The position numbers and the translations under genes are program-made. From Eubacteriales Family XIII. Incertae Sedis bacterium (GTDB lineage Bacteria > Bacillota > Clostridia > Peptostreptococcales > Anaerovoracaceae): a stretch of 18,963 nt of DNA. The notes beneath the pieces were generated by a model. The model saw only the letters and a list, made by a program, of their open reading frames with translations. It made no database searches and had not been told where the DNA came from. The stretch covers positions 1 to 18,963 of the forward strand of contig JAITKU010000097.1 of assembly GCA_031278255.1 (NCBI GenBank). Reading direction: 5' to 3'. Positions within the stretch are counted from its first letter, which is position 1. Each line of letters opens with the position of its first letter. Below, in pieces: positions 16,365 to 18,963 of this stretch.

Positions 16365-16394
16365 AAAACCACCGTTTACTCCAACGGTGGTTTT
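16365..16394 (+). terminator. Intrinsic terminator after tRNA-Ser
   Basis: A perfect 12-bp stem: 16365-16376 (AAAACCACCGTT) pairs with 16383-16394 around a 6-base loop. The TTTT run lies in the descending arm. A-rich on one side and T-rich on the other, it could also act from the minus strand. The rest of 16395-16560 is AT-rich and I see no gene in it. Confidence 0.85.
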
Positions 16395-16564
16395 GTCGTA
16401 ACGGTGTTCCTGTGTGATAAAACTTTTTTTGCCGTTTTCATTGTGGCAAATCTGAAAACAGGCGGGGATAATTCGATCTTCCGTCAACGATATGATAAAC
16501 ATATGCAAGTTTTGTTTTCAAAATTTTTTGCGGTATGACGGAATAACGGAAATCATACTGTAAA

Positions 16565-16627
16565 TGAGCGCAGTACCCGTTCACTGCGCTCAGGATATAA
16601 ATGAGAGGAGCGGAACGAAGTTCCGCT
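16565..16627 (-). terminator. Two hairpins at the 3' end of the MBL-fold gene
   Basis: Inverted repeat TGAGCGCAGT at 16565-16574 pairs perfectly with 16583-16592 around 8 bases. A second repeat, AGCGGAAC at 16609-16616, pairs with 16620-16627 around GAA and overlaps the stop codon. On the minus strand the outer hairpin is followed by TTTAC only, so it is at best a weak intrinsic terminator. Confidence 0.45.
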
Positions 16628-17714
16628 AGGCTCCGCAGGCCTCATGCGGGCGCATACCCGCGGCCTCCGCTTCCTCGCGGGAATCGAAATACACGCGGTT
16701 TTTCAAATCGGGCAGGCTTTTGCAGTCCGGCGCGTGGTAGACTTGCGTGTTCCTGTTGCCGATACGCGCGGCATCCGCGGTCTGCGGCGCGCCGGACGGG
16801 ACGAGGGTCCGCCGGTCCGCCGCGGTCGGGTTTGTTTGCGCGTCCGCATTGCGTTCGACGGTGAAATTCACGGTCCTGCCGTCGCTCGTCGCCGTTATCG
16901 TACCCTGCATGTCCGTTCGGAACACCGTCACGTCCGCGTCGCGGAGTTTTGAGAGCGTGGCCTCGTGCGGATGTCCGTAGCTGTTATGCTCTCCGCAGGA
17001 AATGACCGCGTACTGCGGCATGATTTCCCGCAGGAATGGATAGCTCGTGCCGGTTTCGCTGCCGTGGTGCCCGACTTTCAGCACGGTTGCCGAAAGGTCG
17101 CGGCCCGTCTCAAGGATGTCCGCCTCCTCGTCGCGTTCGCAGTCGCCCGTGAACAGGAAGCGCACAGCGCCGTAGGTCAGTTTGAGTACGATGGACGTGT
17201 TGTTCGGCTCGCTCGTGGGTTTGATCGGGCCGAGAATCGTAAATTCCGCGCCGCCGAGTGTGAATATGTCGCCGGGGCGCGGCACGCTTACGGTCTTGCC
17301 CTGCGCGCCGAGATATTTGACGAAATTCCGAAACGCGCCGCTTTCGGACTCCGTTACGGGGCAGAGCGCGGTATCGATCGTCGCGTAGTTCAGCGCGCCC
17401 GCAAGCCCGCCGATGTGATCCTCGTGGGCGTGTGTGCCTACGATATACGCAAGGTGCGATACGCCGCGCTCTTTGAGGAAAGCGTATATGAGATCGGAAT
17501 CCGCCGCGTTGCCGCCGTCGATCAACATCGCCGCGCCGTCGCAGAGGACGAGCGCGGAATCCGCCTGTCCCACGTCGATGAAATACACGGTCAGGCCAAG
17601 GCCGGGGCCGCCCGTCGCGGGCGCGCCGCTTTGGGATACGCCGTTTTGCAAAGCGCCGCAGGCGGACAGCAGAAAGAGCGTCGCGACGCTTAGAATTGAT
17701 AATATGCGTTTCAA
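16626..17714 (-). CDS. ComEC-like metallo-beta-lactamase-fold lipoprotein with C-terminal Cys/His motif
   Basis: 362 residues, TTG start at 17714 with GGAGA (17721-17725) 6 bases upstream. The N-terminal lipoprotein signal ends LLSAC, lipid at Cys19. The metallo-beta-lactamase fold spans about 40-285: VYFIDVGQADSALV, metal motif HAHEDH at 95-100, TGDCE with Asp191, and GHHGSETG with His216/217, as in the ComEC/Rec2 nuclease-type domain. The C-terminal YHAPDCKSL to MRPHEACG (about 326-361) resembles an Ada-like or nuclease-associated zinc motif common in secreted Firmicutes proteins. Likely a surface hydrolase on nucleic acid or another phosphodiester; the substrate is unknown. Confidence 0.88.
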   Translation of the reverse strand: MKRILSILSVATLFLLSACGALQNGVSQSGAPATGGPGLGLTVYFIDVGQADSALVLCDGAAMLIDGGNAADSDLIYAFLKERGVSHLAYIVGTHAHEDHIGGLAGALNYATIDTALCPVTESESGAFRNFVKYLGAQGKTVSVPRPGDIFTLGGAEFTILGPIKPTSEPNNTSIVLKLTYGAVRFLFTGDCERDEEADILETGRDLSATVLKVGHHGSETGTSYPFLREIMPQYAVISCGEHNSYGHPHEATLSKLRDADVTVFRTDMQGTITATSDGRTVNFTVERNADAQTNPTAADRRTLVPSGAPQTADAARIGNRNTQVYHAPDCKSLPDLKNRVYFDSREEAEAAGMRPHEACGA

Positions 17715-17839
17715 TACTTGTCTCCATTCCGCCGCGGCCGCCTCGCGGTCAGCCGCGACTTTGACGGATCATCCACAACTTGCGTTCATGTAAATATCGC
17801 CGTTTGCGCGAAAGAAACGGAAGCGCTTGCGCTACCCCT

Positions 17840-17868
17840 ATAATACCGGAATTTACTGCGGAATTCAA
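17840..17868 (-). promoter_or_regulatory. Promoter for the MBL-fold lipoprotein gene
   Basis: On the minus strand, -35 TTGAAT (17863-17868) and -10 TATTAT (17840-17845) are 17 bases apart. The expected RNA start near 17833 leaves a leader of about 118 bases before the TTG start. The -35 box lies inside TTCAAATTTGGCT (17864-17876, plus strand), which equals the outer end of the dispersed repeat. That overlap is short enough to be chance. Confidence 0.6.
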
Positions 17869-17895
17869 ATTTGGCTGTCCTCGAAAGATTGCGCA

Positions 17896-17924
17896 TTGAC
17901 AGGCGTGCAAAACCGTGATAATAT
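17896..17924 (+). promoter_or_regulatory. Strong promoter for the tRNA-Val unit
   Basis: TTGACA at 17896-17901 (perfect -35) and TAATAT at 17919-17924 are 17 bases apart. The expected RNA start near 17931 is about 212 bases before the tRNA. The promoter runs divergently from that of the MBL-fold gene, with only about 30 bases between the two -35 boxes. Confidence 0.75.
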
Positions 17925-17930
17925 AATAAA

Positions 17931-18142
17931 CAGATGTGCAAAGGGCAGTGCGGACGCGCCATGAATATGTTGAAATTTCAACGCTTTTTTGTTTAAACGG
18001 CGGGCGGGCCTTGCGGCTTCGCGTTCTTGCGGGTACCCTTGTGGCGGGTCTGCGATTCCCGCGGCTTTGCGCCGGTTCTTTCCTTGCCGAACGCGCGAAC
18101 GCCTTTCCGCCTTGCGGCATCGCACGTATCGCATGATCGCAC
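17931..18142 (+). other. Long leader between promoter and tRNA-Val, no clear gene
   Basis: This leader holds a possible 11-codon ORF (17961-17996, MNMLKFQRFFV) without a good ribosome site. Inside it a 14-base palindrome GTTGAAATTTCAAC is followed by GC and TTTTTTG, a weak terminator-like shape. The rest is GC-rich with short CTTGCGGC-like repeats. Nothing here is a convincing protein gene. Confidence 0.35.
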
Positions 18143-18216
18143 GGGGGCATAGCTCAGTTGGTTAGAGCGCATGGATCACAACCATGAGGTCACAGGTTCG
18201 AATCCTGTTGTCCCCA
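18143..18216 (+). tRNA. tRNA-Val (anticodon CAC)
   Basis: A complete cloverleaf: acceptor GGGGGCA/TGTCCCC with one G-T pair, discriminator A 18216 and encoded CCA 18217-18219. The D arm is GCTC-AGTTGGTTA-GAGC, the anticodon stem CATGG/CCATG, and the T arm ACAGG-TTCGAAT-CCTGT. The loop ATCACAA gives anticodon CAC, hence valine by codon (GTG). A35, C36 and A73 agree with valine identity. A at position 32 is unusual. Confidence 0.9.
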
Positions 18217-18227
18217 CCATCAATAGA

Positions 18228-18278
18228 GCAAGCCCACGGCAAAAATCGTTCTGTGAAGCGTTTTTGCTGTGGGCTTGC
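18228..18278 (+). terminator. Long hairpin after tRNA-Val, likely terminator
   Basis: Bases 18228-18245 pair with 18261-18278 (18 pairs, one G-T) around a 15-base loop, 9 bases after the CCA end. There is an A-run and T-run at the inner end of the stem, but after the stem only CTGTTT follows. It probably ends the tRNA transcript or serves as its processing boundary. Confidence 0.6.
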
Positions 18279-18349
18279 CTGTTTGTCGCGGCAATTCGGC
18301 GCGCGACAACAATCCTTTCCGATTTCTGTAAAAAAAATCTCGTTTTGTA

Positions 18350-18378
18350 TTGATTCATTAGGGCATCGGTGATATGCT
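18350..18378 (+). promoter_or_regulatory. Possible promoter for the RING-fragment gene
   Basis: TTGATT at 18350-18355 and TATGCT at 18373-18378 are 17 bases apart. The match is moderate. It would give a leader of about 140 bases before the ATG at 18528, in which I see no other gene. Confidence 0.4.
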
Positions 18379-18527
18379 AATGTTGATCGGCGGTGGATCG
18401 CGTCGTAGGTTTTGCGCGGATATTCCGGGACGCGCGGCCGGCGCGAACGGAAAAGCGGGCGCAGGGGCGTCGGAAGCTTGTTTCGGGAGCGAACGATACG
18501 GAGAATCGCTTCGGGAGGGAAGCGGCT

Positions 18528-18845
18528 ATGGATTCATTTCAGGGAAAAATCTGCCCTTACTGCAAAACGCGTATCTCGCTCGGAGAGGAACTGACGGTCT
18601 GCCCGGTCCGCGAAATGCCGCACCACCGGGTCCGGCGGGAAAAGAACAAGGGCTGTACGACTTTCGGATGCGTCGAGCAATATTATGAACCGCGGGGCAC
18701 GAACTTCAAATTCGGTTCCGTCCGACATTCGGCTTCGCCTCATTCCTCCGTTCGCCCGAGGCTCACTTCGCCGGCCTGTTTTACACTGCGGCTAAAGCCG
18801 CGTAAAACAGGCGACTTTGCGCGCGGGAAGCACCCGAATTGTTGA
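18528..18845 (+). pseudogene. Decayed Prok-RING_1 fragment fused in frame to a dispersed repeat
   Basis: ATG 18528 follows GGGAGG. Residues 7-48 follow a prokaryotic RING-finger family 1 zinc domain: CPYC at 9-12, Cys25, HH at 32-33, Cys43, and Cys48 in GCTTFGC. Two ligands expected by the family pattern, at 28 and 36, are Arg (CGC, CGG), and the usual Trp at 37 is Arg (CGG), so one zinc site should be lost. From codon 60 (base 18705) the frame runs into the dispersed repeat and reads FKFGSVRHSASPHS until a stop at 18845. The downstream part usual for such proteins is missing. Most likely a broken gene; expression of a short protein cannot be excluded. Confidence 0.65.
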
Positions 18846-18848
18846 ACG
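18705..18848 (+). repeat. Long copy of the dispersed repeat with a strong hairpin
   Basis: It begins TTCAAATTCGGTTCCGTC and ends GCACCCGAATTGTTGAACG, the same ends as the inverted copy at 1-55. Its first 95 bases or so parallel the copy at 6388-6471. Inside is a two-part hairpin: 18774-18784 pairs perfectly with 18802-18812, and within it 18788-18793 pairs with 18796-18801. There is no transposase, so it would be a non-autonomous element. Confidence 0.75.
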
Positions 18849-18850
18849 AC

Positions 18851-18931
18851 GGCGTCAGTCCCCCGCCTCTACAGGCGGCGGGTTTCAACTTTCCAAGCTG
18901 TCAGTGGCGGGTGCAATCCCCCACTGACGCC
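18851..18931. repeat. Nested GC-rich hairpins, possible insertion-sequence end
   Basis: Outer inverted repeat GGCGTCAGT (18851-18859) and ACTGACGCC (18923-18931). Inside, hairpin one is CCCCGCCT (18861-18868) with AGGCGG plus GGG (18873-18882), one base bulged. Hairpin two is GTCAGTGG (18900-18907) with 18921-18928, plus an inner GGG/CCC. Hairpin one followed by TTTCAAC resembles the right end of IS200/IS605-type (TnpB) elements, but no tnpA or tnpB coding sequence is seen. The remaining 32 bases to the window end hold nothing I can name. Confidence 0.35.
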
Positions 18932-18963
18932 TATGTTTTGAGGGGCGGCGGGCCAAGCCCTTG

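Noticed and set aside
16305..16508. 67-codon minus-strand ORF covering the tRNA-Ser 3' half and its terminator
   Set aside because: Antisense to a certain tRNA, no ribosome site and no family resemblance.
18165..18200. Reverse-strand reading of the second tRNA as tRNA-His (loop TTGTGAT, anticodon GTG)
   Set aside because: The CCA end, discriminator, D-loop and T-loop consensus, and promoter all fit the plus strand only.
18171..18353. 60-codon ORF starting inside the tRNA-Val gene
   Set aside because: It begins in the anticodon arm and runs through the terminator hairpin. This is a common spurious ORF type over tRNAs.

Overview
The window looks like a chromosomal segment of a GC-rich member of the Clostridia (Bacillota). 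The grounds are the clostridial-type SEC-C protein, the order rpoN followed by gap-pgk-tpi-eno, a DUF1934 protein beside ddl, strong Shine-Dalgarno sites, occasional GTG/TTG starts, and a fragment of the Prok-RING_1 type often seen in clostridia. No rRNA, CRISPR array, intact transposase or phage gene is visible.

Layout. (1) 1-264 is non-coding and built of repeats: the end of a dispersed repeat (1-55), then two perfect 94-bp direct copies, each with two hairpins. (2) 315-3285 holds hom (homoserine dehydrogenase lacking the ACT domain), a SEC-C protein and rpoN (sigma-54). (3) 3363-7783 is a glycolytic operon, gap-pgk-tpiA-eno. The usual clostridial cggR (before gap) and gpmI (between tpi and eno) are absent, and a dispersed repeat sits in the tpi-eno gap. 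(4) 7807-16043 is a long co-directional run: tadA, a membrane-anchored Ig-like protein with a basic tail, ispE, a REC-GGDEF protein, a phosphoglucomutase, ddl, a DUF1934 protein and an S41 C-terminal processing protease. Several of these genes overlap or nearly abut. (5) 16183-16394 is a tRNA-Ser(GCT) unit with its own promoter and terminator. (6) 16626-17714, minus strand, is a ComEC-like metallo-beta-lactamase-fold lipoprotein. (7) 17896-18278 is a tRNA-Val(CAC) unit with a strong promoter and a long leader. (8) 18350-18963 is a decayed Prok-RING_1 gene fragment fused to another dispersed repeat, then a cluster of GC-rich hairpins resembling an insertion-sequence end.

How it works together. 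The window is mostly housekeeping: triose-phosphate to PEP glycolysis (minus the mutase), sugar-phosphate interconversion (phosphoglucomutase), isoprenoid and peptidoglycan precursor supply (ispE, ddl), tRNA wobble modification (tadA) and envelope proteolysis. The most unusual signal is a family of short repeats. At least three copies share recognisable ends or cores (about 1-55, 6388-6471, 18705-18848). They sit in intergenic gaps or run in frame into gene 3' ends: the RING fragment certainly, and the enolase C terminus possibly, through a 13-bp palindrome. I saw no convincing new multi-gene system.
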